A stretch of DNA of 64,000 nt, from NCBI GenBank assembly GCA_002728755.1, contig PBVT01000056.1, positions 1 through 64,000 of the forward strand, in the 5' to 3' direction. A model generated the notes under the pieces. It ran no database searches. It was not told the origin of the DNA and was given only the letters and a program-made list of their open reading frames with translations. Source of the stretch: Myxococcales bacterium. Lineage in GTDB: Bacteria > Myxococcota_A > UBA9042 > UBA3505. Both the position numbers and the translations under genes were made by a program. Numbering within the stretch: the stretch's first letter is position 1; every line of letters starts with the position of its first letter. This document shows positions 1 through 8,478 of the stretch, in pieces.

Positions 1-1039
1 AGATGACACCGAGTTCAATGACAATACATTATTGGACGGTACCTATCTTGATCGTGTTTTCCAGATTGGTCACGATGAAGGGGACACCCTGACCTTGAGC
101 GTCGACGAAGTCAGCTCTGCCACTCTCGGTGGCGTGGCTGAAGCTACAGGTACTGCCGTAACAGCTAACGCCGGAGCCGCTGGCGATCTTGTCATCAACG
201 GCGTTGATGTAGACGCATCCGTGGCTACGGATGATGGCCTATCCGTGGCCGCTGATGCTGCCGCTTCGGGTATTGCCAAAGCCGCAGCTATCAACCGGGT
301 ATCCGGCGATACGGGGGTATTTGCTTCTGTAAATGCCGCTACCGTCGCTGGTACCGGGACCGCCGTGGTCGCCGATGCCGATGGTTTCTCGGTTGACATT
401 AATGGCGTTGAAGTCGCGGTTGGTGCGGTATCTGCTAACGATGCCGATGGTGCACTTCGTGACGCTATCAACTCCATCGAGAACCAGACCGGTGTACGCG
501 CATCATTGAATGCGTCAAGCGAACTGGTTCTTACGGCCGATGATGGTCGCAATATCGTAGTTGCTGAAGTAGGTGGTAGTACTGATTTTAATACCTCCAC
601 CGGTATTACTGAAGCGACTCATGGTAGCACCATCACCTTAACGTCGGACGCTACCATTGAGTTGACGGGTACATTGACCGATTACGGGTTTACCAGTGTC
701 GCAACAACGACCGTGGATACAACCCAGACGGTAGATGATATCACCCTGACGACGCAGGCTGATGCACAGGATGCAATTACTCTGCTCGACCATGCGATTC
801 GCCAGGTTGGTTCCACCCGTTCGGATCTTGGTGCGAATATGAACCGTCTCGATATGACGGTCAGTGTTCTGAGCACAACATCCGAGAACACCGAAGCCGC
901 AAAGAGCCAAATCCTCGATGCGGACTTTGCGAGTGAGACGGCTACGTTCGCGCGTAACCAGATCATGCAGCAAGCAGCAGCAGCGATGCTGGCCCAGGCC
1001 AATGTGTCTGGACAGATCGCCCTACAGTTGCTCGGTTAA
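1..1039 (+). CDS. Flagellin, 5'-truncated by window edge (copy 1 of 4)
   Basis: Structural flagellar filament subunit, exported by the flagellar type III apparatus. The reading frame (first full codon at position 2) is open to the window edge, so the N-terminal D0/D1 part is missing. What remains starts inside the D1 helix (DDTEFND), passes through a variable Ala/Asp-rich middle with Flagellin_IN-like segments (INGVDV..., AAAINRVSG, ENQTGVRASL) and ends in the conserved C-terminal D1/D0 helices (RSDLGANMNRL, ARNQIMQQAAAAMLAQAN) with terminal LLG. The C-terminus is nearly identical to the three downstream copies. The family assignment is certain; the true start lies outside the window. Confidence 0.95.
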   Translation, partial: DDTEFNDNTLLDGTYLDRVFQIGHDEGDTLTLSVDEVSSATLGGVAEATGTAVTANAGAAGDLVINGVDVDASVATDDGLSVAADAAASGIAKAAAINRVSGDTGVFASVNAATVAGTGTAVVADADGFSVDINGVEVAVGAVSANDADGALRDAINSIENQTGVRASLNASSELVLTADDGRNIVVAEVGGSTDFNTSTGITEATHGSTITLTSDATIELTGTLTDYGFTSVATTTVDTTQTVDDITLTTQADAQDAITLLDHAIRQVGSTRSDLGANMNRLDMTVSVLSTTSENTEAAKSQILDADFASETATFARNQIMQQAAAAMLAQANVSGQIALQLLG

Positions 1040-1045
1040 AAAAAA

Positions 1046-1078
1046 CGCGAAGGGATCGGCTCATCCGATCCCTTCGCG
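1046..1078 (+). terminator. Hairpin terminator after flagellin 1
   Basis: A perfect 14-bp stem (arms 1046-1059 and 1065-1078, 5-nt loop) starts 6 nt after the flagellin 1 stop codon. It has an A-run before it and a short T-rich stretch after it, as expected for an intrinsic and possibly bidirectional terminator. Confidence 0.8.
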
Positions 1079-1123
1079 CTTTTCATTCATTCTCGCCCAA
1101 AAAAAACCAAATACCACATAAAA

Positions 1124-1151
1124 AACGCCGGAATTAAATGGTTCGGGCGTT
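1124..1151 (+). terminator. Second hairpin between flagellins 1 and 2
   Basis: Arms 1124-1133 and 1142-1151 pair over 10 bp with one mismatch around an 8-nt loop. They are flanked by A-runs on both sides. It could be a back-up terminator or a leader structure of flagellin 2. Confidence 0.4.
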
Positions 1152-1185
1152 TAAAAAATTGGCTAGCAGGCCATCAGTTAGCATT

Positions 1186-1238
1186 GTTTAGTTAACGCGT
1201 TCTAAACAAAAGCTATACAATTCCTAACAAACGCGTTA
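1186..1238. promoter_or_regulatory. Palindromic element with repeated AACGCGTT core upstream of flagellin 2
   Basis: GTTTAG and CTAAAC form an inverted repeat (1186-1206) around the self-complementary core AACGCGTT, and the core recurs around 1229-1238. The region lies about 75-130 nt before the flagellin 2 start. This would suit an operator, but no regulator is known and no clear sigma-28 or sigma-54 promoter was found beside it. Confidence 0.3.
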
Positions 1239-1312
1239 CTATTAAAAAAAACCAGTCAGCAAGGACGCTGACAAAAAACCCATCGAATTCGGGGAAATCC
1301 AAGGAGGACTAA

Positions 1313-2713
1313 ATGGGACTCACAATTTTTACTAATGTTGCGTCGTTAAATGCACAACGTTCGCTGCAGAAAAACAATAATGCCTTAAGTACAAGCTTCC
1401 AACGCTTGTCATCTGGACTTCGTATCAACACAGCGGGGGACGATGCAGCCGGTCTTGCTATCGCGGATCGTATGCAGGCGCAGGTACGTGGTCTGAATCA
1501 GGCCGTTCGTAATGCCAACGATGCTAGTTCAGTTCTTCGAACCGCGGAAGGTGGTCTGGTGCAAACCACGTCGATCCTTCAGCGTCTTCGCGAACTGGCC
1601 GTACAGGCTTCGTCGGATACGAACAATACCTCTGACCGTAACTCTCTCCAGGCTGAGGCTGATGAGCTTCTCGTCGAACTCGATCGTATCAAAGATGATA
1701 CCGAGTTCAACGACCAGACACTTTTGGATGGTACCTACCTTGACCGTGTATTCCAGATTGGACACGACGAGGGTGATACCCTGACAATTAGTGTAGACGA
1801 AGCCAGTGGAGCGACTCTCGGTGCTGTAGCTGAAAATACAGGTACTGCTGTAACAGCCACTGCCGGTACGGCCGCTTCTCTTACCATCGGTGGAGTCGAT
1901 GTGGGTGCAACACTTGCAGCTGACGATACGCTTTCGACGGCTAGTGCTGATGGTTCTGCAATCTCAAAGGCAGCCGCCATCAACCGTATCTCGGGTCAAA
2001 CCGGCGTAACCGCAACAGTGAACGCTGCTACAATTACGGGTAGTGCCGCTGTAAATGCGGATGCGGATGGAATTTCCATCGACGTTAACGGTGTAACGGT
2101 TGCTGTTGGTGCTGTAGCTGCCAACGATGCGGATGGTGCCCTACAGGATGCAATCAATGCTGTAGAAAACCAGACCGGTGTTCGTGCTTCACTGAGTGCA
2201 AGTGACGAGCTGGTACTTACTGCAGACGATGGTCGTAATATCGTGTTGGCAAATGACACCGATTTCAATACGGCTACAGGAATCGCCATTCAGAGCCATG
2301 GTGGTACCGTTACCCTTACGTCGGATGCGACCATCACCCTTGGTGGCGCGGGCGTAGCGGATTATGGTTTCACTGCTGGTGACACCACAGTGGCGAGTGA
2401 CAGTGTCAGCGATGTTGTATTGACAACGCAAAGTGATGCTGCATCCGCTATTACTGTGTTGGATCACGCGATTCGCCAGACCGGTAGCATGCGCTCGGAC
2501 CTCGGTGCGCATATGAATCGACTTGATATGTCGATTAATGTGTTGAGCACCACCTCGGAAAACACCGAGGCTGCGAAGAGCCAAATCCAAGATGCTGATT
2601 TCGCGAGTGAGACGGCTACGTTCGCGCGTAACCAGATCATGCAGCAGGCCGCAGCGGCCATGCTTGCCCAGGCCAATGTGTCTGGTCAGATCGCACTTCA
2701 GCTTCTCGGCTAA
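1313..2713 (+). CDS. Flagellin (copy 2 of 4)
   Basis: Filament subunit of 466 residues. The N-terminal flagellin helices are intact (NVASLNAQRSLQKNN, SFQRLSSGLRINTAGDDAAGLAI, about residues 8-55), as is the C-terminal helix pair (ARNQIMQQAAAAML, last 35 residues). Between them lies an insertion of about 200 residues with Flagellin_IN-like segments (LTIGGVDVGA, AAAINRISGQTGVTATVNAA, NQTGVRASLSASDELVLTA). No signal peptide, as expected for type III export. The start is set by AAGGAGG about 7 nt upstream of ATG 1313. It has its own leader and a following hairpin, so it is probably transcribed on its own. Confidence 0.97.
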   Translation: MGLTIFTNVASLNAQRSLQKNNNALSTSFQRLSSGLRINTAGDDAAGLAIADRMQAQVRGLNQAVRNANDASSVLRTAEGGLVQTTSILQRLRELAVQASSDTNNTSDRNSLQAEADELLVELDRIKDDTEFNDQTLLDGTYLDRVFQIGHDEGDTLTISVDEASGATLGAVAENTGTAVTATAGTAASLTIGGVDVGATLAADDTLSTASADGSAISKAAAINRISGQTGVTATVNAATITGSAAVNADADGISIDVNGVTVAVGAVAANDADGALQDAINAVENQTGVRASLSASDELVLTADDGRNIVLANDTDFNTATGIAIQSHGGTVTLTSDATITLGGAGVADYGFTAGDTTVASDSVSDVVLTTQSDAASAITVLDHAIRQTGSMRSDLGAHMNRLDMSINVLSTTSENTEAAKSQIQDADFASETATFARNQIMQQAAAAMLAQANVSGQIALQLLG

Positions 2714-2720
2714 GGAAGAT

Positions 2721-2756
2721 CGAAGGGGGCTCGGTAATCTTGCCGAGTCCCCTTCG
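2721..2756 (+). terminator. Hairpin after flagellin 2
   Basis: A 14-bp stem with one G-U pair (arms 2721-2734 and 2743-2756, 8-nt loop) lies 7 nt after the stop. No T-run follows, so it may stabilise the mRNA 3' end rather than terminate on its own. Confidence 0.55.
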
Positions 2757-2766
2757 TGAACCACCC

Positions 2767-2796
2767 GGTATTTCAAACAACGGGCGTTTGAATACC
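2767..2796 (+). other. Inverted repeat in flagellin 3 leader
   Basis: Arms 2767-2778 and 2786-2796 pair over 11 bp with a single bulged base and a 7-nt loop. It lies about 115 nt before the flagellin 3 start. Its role is unknown: it could be a second transcript-end hairpin or a leader structure. Confidence 0.35.
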
Positions 2797-2910
2797 ACTT
2801 CAATCAAAAACCAAACCAGAACTACATAACCGGACAATACGATAGAAGATGGTCGTAACGACCAGCGGCTAGCCCATACATAGTGGGTTACGCAATCCAC
2901 GGAGGACAAG

Positions 2911-4326
2911 ATGGGACTCACAATTTTTACGAATGTTGCGTCATTGAATGCACAACGTTCGCTTCAAAAGAATAATAATGCTTTAAATACTAGTTTCCAG
3001 CGCTTGTCGTCCGGATTGCGGATCAATACAGCTGGTGATGACGCCGCCGGTCTCGCTATCGCGGATCGTATGCAGGCGCAGGTACGAGGTCTAAATCAGG
3101 CCGTACGTAATGCCAACGATGCTAGTTCCGTTCTTCGAACCGCGGAAGGTGGCCTGGTGCAAACCACGTCGATCCTTCAGCGTCTTCGTGAACTGGCCGT
3201 ACAGGCTTCGTCGGATACGAACAATACTTCGGACCGTAACTCTCTCCAGGCTGAGGCTGATGAGCTTCTCGTCGAACTCGATCGCATCAAAGATGATACC
3301 GAGTTCAACGACCAGACACTTTTGGACGGTACCTACCTTGACCGTGTATTCCAGATAGGACACGACCAGGGTGACACCTTAACAATTAGTGTTGATGAGG
3401 CGAGCGCAGCTACTCTCGGTGCGGTTGCCGAAAATACTGGTGGGGCCGTGACCAACGCCGCGGGAACTGCGGGTTCTTTGTCGATCAATGGTGTCGATGT
3501 AGGGGCCACAGCTGCGGCGGACGATAGTCTCTCCCCAGCGGCTGACGCGGCGGCATCGGCCATCGCGAAAGCGGCGGCCATCAATCGAGTATCTGGACAG
3601 ACCGGGGTTACCGCCGATGTTAACGCTGCGACTGTTACAGGCGGTGCTGCTGTGGTGGCGGATGCCGACGGGTTCTCCGTCGATATCAATGGTGTGGAAG
3701 TTGCTGTAGGCGCAGTTTCTACGAACGATGCAGATGGTACACTTCAAGATGCGATTAATGCGGTCGAAAACCAAACTGGTGTTCGGGCTTCGCTGTCTGC
3801 GTCGAATGAGCTCATTCTTACGGCTGATGATGGTCGCAATATCGTTATTGCCGAAGTTGGTGGTGGCACCGACTTCAATACATCGGCGGATATCGCTGCA
3901 CAGACCCATGGTGGTACAGTCACCTTGACGTCCGATGATACAATCACCCTGGCTGGTGGTAGTGAAGCGGCGTACGGTTTCACGGCTGGAGCCACGACAG
4001 TCGCTAGTGACAGCGTCAGCGATGTTGTAATGACAACCCAGAGTGATGCGGCAGGCGCCATTACGGTGTTGGATCACGCCATTCGCCAGGTCGGCAGCAT
4101 GCGCTCCGATCTTGGTGCACATATGAATCGACTCGATATGTCGATTAATGTGTTAAGCACGACCTCGGAAAATACTGAGGCCGCGAAGAGCCAAATCCAA
4201 GACGCGGACTTCGCAAGTGAGACGGCTTCTTTTGCACGCAATCAGATCATGCAGCAGGCCGCAGCGGCCATGCTCGCCCAGGCCAACGTGTCTGGTCAGA
4301 TCGCCTTGCAATTGCTGGGTAGCTAA
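2911..4326 (+). CDS. Flagellin (copy 3 of 4)
   Basis: Filament subunit of 471 residues with the same layout as copy 2: conserved N-terminal D0/D1, a variable Ala/Asp-rich centre with Flagellin_IN-like motifs (LSINGVDVGA, AAAINRVSGQTGVTADVNAA, NQTGVRASLSASNELILTA) and conserved C-terminal D1/D0. It ends LLGS, one residue longer at the tail than copy 2. The N-terminal 150 residues differ from copy 2 at only a few positions, and DNA identity there is very high. ACGGAGGAC precedes ATG 2911 by about 6 nt. Confidence 0.97.
   Translation: MGLTIFTNVASLNAQRSLQKNNNALNTSFQRLSSGLRINTAGDDAAGLAIADRMQAQVRGLNQAVRNANDASSVLRTAEGGLVQTTSILQRLRELAVQASSDTNNTSDRNSLQAEADELLVELDRIKDDTEFNDQTLLDGTYLDRVFQIGHDQGDTLTISVDEASAATLGAVAENTGGAVTNAAGTAGSLSINGVDVGATAAADDSLSPAADAAASAIAKAAAINRVSGQTGVTADVNAATVTGGAAVVADADGFSVDINGVEVAVGAVSTNDADGTLQDAINAVENQTGVRASLSASNELILTADDGRNIVIAEVGGGTDFNTSADIAAQTHGGTVTLTSDDTITLAGGSEAAYGFTAGATTVASDSVSDVVMTTQSDAAGAITVLDHAIRQVGSMRSDLGAHMNRLDMSINVLSTTSENTEAAKSQIQDADFASETASFARNQIMQQAAAAMLAQANVSGQIALQLLGS
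3059..3363 (+). repeat. Near-identical DNA tract shared with flagellin 2 (1461-1765)
   Basis: This stretch matches 1461-1765 with only scattered synonymous changes, while the first 150 bp of the same two genes carry clearly more silent differences. The patchy identity suggests recombination or gene conversion between neighbouring copies. Confidence 0.6.
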
Positions 4327-4336
4327 AGAGGATTGG

Positions 4337-4366
4337 TAAGGAGCCGGGCATCGTACCGGCTCCTTA
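4337..4366 (+). terminator. Rho-independent terminator after flagellin 3
   Basis: An 11-bp perfect stem (arms 4337-4347 and 4356-4366, 8-nt loop) is followed by TCTTTTTC. This is the most classical terminator of the array. Confidence 0.85.
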
Positions 4367-4499
4367 TCTTTTTCCCTGCACCTGTGTAGGGGACATTCAT
4401 AATTTCTTATACCAAATGAGGCTAATCTTTGAGTAATACCTGGCAATGATTGCCGGGACATGACCCCAGTACCGGGGGGACAGATCCACGGAGGACAAA

Positions 4500-5933
4500 A
4501 TGGCACTCACCATTTTTACGAATGTCGCATCGCTGAATGCGCGTCGTTCTTTACAGAAAAACAATCATGCGTTGAACCAGAGCTTTCAACGGCTATCGTC
4601 CGGACTTCGGATCAATTCGGCAGGGGATGACGCTGCCGGTTTGGCAATTGCGGACCGAATGCAGGCGCAAGTACGTGGGTTAAACCAGGCTGCACGTAAT
4701 GCGAATGATGCGATCTCGGTCTTGCGAACGGCCGAAGGCGGGCTTATTCAGAGCACACAGATATTACAACGCCTACGCGAATTGGCGGTGCAAGCGGCTT
4801 CGGATACGAATAATACGTCGGATAGGAACTCGCTTCAGGCCGAGGCGGACGAGCTTCTTGTTGAGCTTGATCGCATCAAAGACGACACCGAGTTCAACAA
4901 CCAGGTTCTTCTCGATGGAACCTATCTGGACCGAGTATTCCAGATCGGACACGACGAAGGTGATACGCTCACGTTGAGTATCGATGATGCGGCCGGAAAT
5001 GTCTTAGGTGGTATCGCAGAACTAACCACACCAAACGGTGTGAATACCACACAGGCCAGTGCGGCATCCTTGACGATCAATGGAGTCGACGTGGGTGCTT
5101 CTGCGGCCGCCGATGATACGCTTTCGGATTCCGGTAATGCAGCATCGGCCCTATCCAAGGCCGCCGCGATCAATCGAGTTTCCGGCGCGTCCGACGTTAC
5201 CGCGACTGTGAATGCGGCTACGACGACGGGTACTGGAGCGGTTGCCGTGGAGGATGGCTTCACATTCACCTTGAATGGTGTGTCCGTGACGGTAGGTGCG
5301 GTCGTGGCCGACGATGCGGATGGCACCCTCCAGGACGCGATCAACGCGGTGGAAAATCAGACCGGTGTTCGGGCGTCGCTGGATGCAAGTAATAACCTTG
5401 TGTTAACAGCAGATGACGGTCGAAATATCGTGATCACGGATAGTGGTACCAACGAGTTTGCGACCGCAGCCAGTATTGCCGAAGGGACATTTAGTGGTTC
5501 CCTTACGTTGACGTCCGACGCAACTATCGACCTATCGGTAGGGACGGCAGGCGACGAGGCTATTTTTGGTCTGGATTTTAGCGGTGGAACCACTGGTACC
5601 GAGACCGTAGATAGTGCTCGAGTCTCCGAAATTGTGTTGACCACACAATCGGATGCTTCGGATGCAATTACTACGCTCGATAACGCGATACGGCAGGTCG
5701 GTTCGACTCGTTCTGAGCTTGGTGCACATATGAATCGTCTCGAAATGGCGACCAGTGTGTTGAGTACTACGTCGGAGAATACGGCGGCAGCACAAAGCCA
5801 GATTCAGGATGCGGACTTTGCAATGGAAACCGCAGCGTTCGCGCGTAACCAGATCATGCAGCAGGCCGCAGCGGCCATGCTGGCCCAGGCCAATGTGTCG
5901 GGTCAGATCGCTCTACGGTTGCTGAATGGCTAA
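4500..5933 (+). CDS. Flagellin (copy 4 of 4, most divergent)
   Basis: Filament subunit of 477 residues. It differs from copies 2 and 3 at more positions: SLNARRSL, ALNQSFQRL, AARNANDAISVL and RFLRLLNG-type C-terminal changes (ends LRLLNG). The central domain has a longer linker (TTPNGVNTTQASAAS) before the first Flagellin_IN-like unit (LTINGVDVGASAAADD). Conserved export and polymerisation helices are intact at both ends. CACGGAGGAC before ATG 4500 matches the leader of copy 3. It may be a minor or specialised filament subunit; this is inference from its divergence. Confidence 0.97.
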   Translation: MALTIFTNVASLNARRSLQKNNHALNQSFQRLSSGLRINSAGDDAAGLAIADRMQAQVRGLNQAARNANDAISVLRTAEGGLIQSTQILQRLRELAVQAASDTNNTSDRNSLQAEADELLVELDRIKDDTEFNNQVLLDGTYLDRVFQIGHDEGDTLTLSIDDAAGNVLGGIAELTTPNGVNTTQASAASLTINGVDVGASAAADDTLSDSGNAASALSKAAAINRVSGASDVTATVNAATTTGTGAVAVEDGFTFTLNGVSVTVGAVVADDADGTLQDAINAVENQTGVRASLDASNNLVLTADDGRNIVITDSGTNEFATAASIAEGTFSGSLTLTSDATIDLSVGTAGDEAIFGLDFSGGTTGTETVDSARVSEIVLTTQSDASDAITTLDNAIRQVGSTRSELGAHMNRLEMATSVLSTTSENTAAAQSQIQDADFAMETAAFARNQIMQQAAAAMLAQANVSGQIALRLLNG

Positions 5934-5979
5934 CACGATCGCCCTATACGGGGCAGAGCGGGTGTTTATGTAGCGGGTA

Positions 5980-6005
5980 CTGGGCTCCACTTTGGTGGGG
6001 CCCAG
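5980..6005 (+). terminator. Hairpin after flagellin 4
   Basis: An 11-bp stem with one G-U pair and a TTTG loop (arms 5980-5990 and 5995-6005) is followed by CCTGGTTTTG. It probably closes the flagellin array before the PilZ gene. Confidence 0.65.
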
Positions 6006-6068
6006 CCTGGTTTTGAGGTTGCCAAAACCACGAGTTTACCGATACCTTGTGTTCAGGGGTGAGCTCGT

Positions 6069-6428
6069 ATGGATTCAGAAAAACGGCGTGATGAAAAACG
6101 TATCGAATGCGATGCGTTGGTGGACTACGGTTTCAAAGGCGAGGTCGGATTAGACCATCGTCTTGAGAATATTAGCCTGGGTGGAGCGTGTATCCGAGCC
6201 GCGAAGGTACACCCATTGGGTAGTGGCGTGGTTTTGATGGTGCATTTTCGAGATAGTAGCCGACGTAGTGTCGAGATTCGTGGCGAAGTGGTCTGGTCGA
6301 ACGCCGATCCTCCTTCTGATATGGGGATTCGGTTTACGGATATGTCTCCAGAGGCGAAAGCGGTACTCCGCCGCTATGTAGAAGAGCGTGCGGCGTCAGA
6401 AAAGCAGACGGCTTCGTCTACAACATAA
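6069..6428 (+). CDS. Single-domain PilZ protein
   Basis: Probable cyclic-di-GMP receptor of 119 residues, essentially one PilZ domain. The RxxxR motif is in RRDEKR (residues 6-11), and the (D/N)xSxxG motif is NISLGG about 30 residues later; these two motifs hold the ligand in the family. The C-terminal half has the usual barrel strands (VEIRGEVVWSN, MGIRFTDMSPE) and a terminal helix. It resembles the short Myxococcus-type PilZ family (TIGR02266-like). GGGGTGAG precedes ATG 6069. Its place directly behind the flagellins suggests, but does not prove, a role in motility control. Confidence 0.85.
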   Translation: MDSEKRRDEKRIECDALVDYGFKGEVGLDHRLENISLGGACIRAAKVHPLGSGVVLMVHFRDSSRRSVEIRGEVVWSNADPPSDMGIRFTDMSPEAKAVLRRYVEERAASEKQTASSTT

Positions 6429-6433
6429 TCCAG

Positions 6434-7183
6434 CTATTCGATCGTAAGAATCGGCTTCTTCTTACTGCCCGAAGCCGCGCTTTTTCGTAATAAGACATAG
6501 ATTGCGCCGGTGCCGCCATCGTGGGGGAGAGCACTCGTGAACGCGAGAATACAGCGACCCACGGTGCCCTTGGATAGCCAGATCTTCAGCCCGTGTTTTA
6601 GTACGGGCTCTTCGCTCTTCGAGTGCAGGCCTTTCCCATGAATGATGAGTACACAGCGGTGGCCGTTTTTTACCGATTGGATGATAAACGCTCGTGTCGC
6701 CTCTTTGGCGGACTGTGCATCCATACCGTGTAGATCCAGGTGCGCCTGTACCGAGTATCTCCCTTTACGTAAGCGACGAACGAGTTGGGGATCGATGCCG
6801 AGGCATTTGCCTTCAATTATTTCGGTGCTGTCACGAAATTCAAAACGGGTTTCGCCGCGAACTAGCATTTGCAGCTCTGCAAAAACCTGTTCCTCTTCAT
6901 TATTGGGCGTTACGGACGCTGTTTTTTCTAGTTGGTAGGCGATCGGATCGACCCGATCGCTGGAAACGGGCTGGACACCCGCCATCGCCTGTTCGAATAG
7001 GCCTTCATCGGAAGAGGTCTTTGGTGCGATCTTGTCCGGGGTTTTCGTTGAGGGAGAGGTCGTCTTATTCCCCTTCCGAAGCTCTTTCTTAAGATGGGAC
7101 AGTTCTGCGAATGGGCTATGATTCGACGTTTTCTCCTTCGGAGACGTGGTACCGCCCTTTTTTTTCTTCTTTTTCCGTCCCAT
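6434..7183 (-). CDS. Smr-domain protein
   Basis: 249 residues. A Lys-rich, disordered N-terminus (KKKKKKGG) is followed by a linker and a C-terminal Smr (small MutS-related) domain with LDLHGMD, IIHGKGLHS and GGTGAIYVLLR, the family's hallmarks. Smr domains are nucleic-acid nicking or RNA-binding modules; a stand-alone one without MutS2 may act in RNA turnover or repair. The start is set at ATG 7183 with GGGTGA 5 nt upstream; a GTG three codons earlier (7192) is possible. It converges on the PilZ gene with a 5-bp gap. Confidence 0.85.
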   Translation of the reverse strand: MGRKKKKKKGGTTSPKEKTSNHSPFAELSHLKKELRKGNKTTSPSTKTPDKIAPKTSSDEGLFEQAMAGVQPVSSDRVDPIAYQLEKTASVTPNNEEEQVFAELQMLVRGETRFEFRDSTEIIEGKCLGIDPQLVRRLRKGRYSVQAHLDLHGMDAQSAKEATRAFIIQSVKNGHRCVLIIHGKGLHSKSEEPVLKHGLKIWLSKGTVGRCILAFTSALPHDGGTGAIYVLLRKSAASGSKKKPILTIE

Positions 7184-7205
7184 AGGGTTCACCCGATCCG
7201 TGAAC

Positions 7206-8363
7206 TCAATAGGCAGCCGCCAGCGCCTGGTCCAGGTCGTTTCGAAGATCCGTCACGGACTCCACACCTACCGATAAGCGGACCAATGTATCCGATATGC
7301 CGAGCTGTGCGCGTTCCTTTGCAGGCACGGAAGCATGCGTCATGATGGCAGGGTGTTCAATCAGAGATTCGACCCCTCCGAGCGATTCCGCGAGGGCAAA
7401 GATGGAGACGGCACATAGAAAACGTCGTGCATTCTCCAGATCACCTTTCAGGGTCATGGTTATCATTCCCCCGCCTCCACGTGTCTGTTCCCGGGCGAGG
7501 GCCATCTGTGGATGGGATTCAAGCCATGGATACCAGAGGGTGTCGACTTTCGGGTGTGCCTCCAGGTAGCTCGCTAGCTGCATAGCGTTTTCCGTATGGC
7601 GTTGCATTCGCAGAGCGAGAGTTTTAAGCCCTCGGTGTACGAGGTAGCAGTCCATAGGGCCGGGCACTGCGCCTATGGCGTTCTGGAGGAACCGCAGCCG
7701 GTCTGCGAGCTCGGGGTTGGATGTGACCACGATCCCACCGACAGAATCCGAATGTCCGTTCAGATACTTTGTGGTGGAGTGGAGAACGATGTCTGCGCCC
7801 AGGCTTAATGGGTTCTGCAGATACGGGCTCAGAAAGGTGTTATCCACGACAACAAGGATCCCACGTTCTTTGGCTCGTTTCGATAACTCCCGAATATCCG
7901 CGAGTTTCAGCATGGGATTGGTCGGTGTTTCAATCCAGAGCATACGTGTTTTTTCAGTACAGGCGGCATCAAAATTATCGGAGTTGCTCAGATCTGCGAA
8001 GGTAAAATCTATCCCCAAAGAGGTGTAGATTTGCTCGAAGATTCGACGTGTACCGCCATATACGTCGTCGAAACTGACAACATGGTCTCCACTCTTCAAG
8101 AGCTGGATAAGAGTCGATGTTGCTGCACAGCCAGAGGCAAACGCGATGCCATCGGTGCCTCCCTCTAGTTCCGCCACAGCCTTCTCCAGCACCTCTCGTG
8201 TTGGGTGCTGCGTCCGGGCGTATTCGTAGCCCGTATGTTTCCCTGGTTCTTCCTGGATATAGGTGCTCGTAAAATAGACCGGAGGATTTACGGCTCCAGT
8301 TATTGGATCGGCCTTGAAACCAGCGTGTACGGCAAGAGTATCAAGCTGTGTTCGATCATTCAT
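7206..8363 (-). CDS. Cystathionine gamma-synthase/lyase family PLP enzyme
   Basis: 385 residues. Cys/Met metabolism PLP-dependent enzyme acting on cystathionine or homoserine esters in transsulfuration. Visible hallmarks: GYEYARTQHPTREVLE (substrate and phosphate site), FASGCAAT, DDVYGGT, DNTFLSPYLQNPL and the PLP lysine in HSTTKYLNGHSD. Near the C-terminus, SLGGVESLIEHPA and RLSVGVE are typical of MetB/MetC/CGL. The sequence alone does not separate synthase from lyase. ATG 8363 is preferred over an earlier in-frame start because TGGGAG sits just upstream and the family starts here. No other sulfur gene is adjacent. Confidence 0.9.
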   Translation of the reverse strand: MNDRTQLDTLAVHAGFKADPITGAVNPPVYFTSTYIQEEPGKHTGYEYARTQHPTREVLEKAVAELEGGTDGIAFASGCAATSTLIQLLKSGDHVVSFDDVYGGTRRIFEQIYTSLGIDFTFADLSNSDNFDAACTEKTRMLWIETPTNPMLKLADIRELSKRAKERGILVVVDNTFLSPYLQNPLSLGADIVLHSTTKYLNGHSDSVGGIVVTSNPELADRLRFLQNAIGAVPGPMDCYLVHRGLKTLALRMQRHTENAMQLASYLEAHPKVDTLWYPWLESHPQMALAREQTRGGGGMITMTLKGDLENARRFLCAVSIFALAESLGGVESLIEHPAIMTHASVPAKERAQLGISDTLVRLSVGVESVTDLRNDLDQALAAAY

Positions 8364-8478
8364 TGTGCGACTCCCATCTACTTGACCAGGGAGGCGAACG
8401 TATACCAGAGAAGCTATCGGGAGCAAGGCCTTCTATTTCTGGAAATCCAACCCGTGAATGTGACGAGTCTCTTCCCCT

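Noticed and set aside
3379-4122. 247-residue open frame antisense to flagellin 3
   Set aside because: Shadow of the Ala/Asp-rich flagellin frame; no ribosome binding site and the sense protein is strongly conserved.
4438-4460. Sigma-54-like TGGCA...TTGCC before flagellin 4
   Set aside because: The spacing between the two boxes is 4 nt instead of the required 6; it is better read as a short palindrome.
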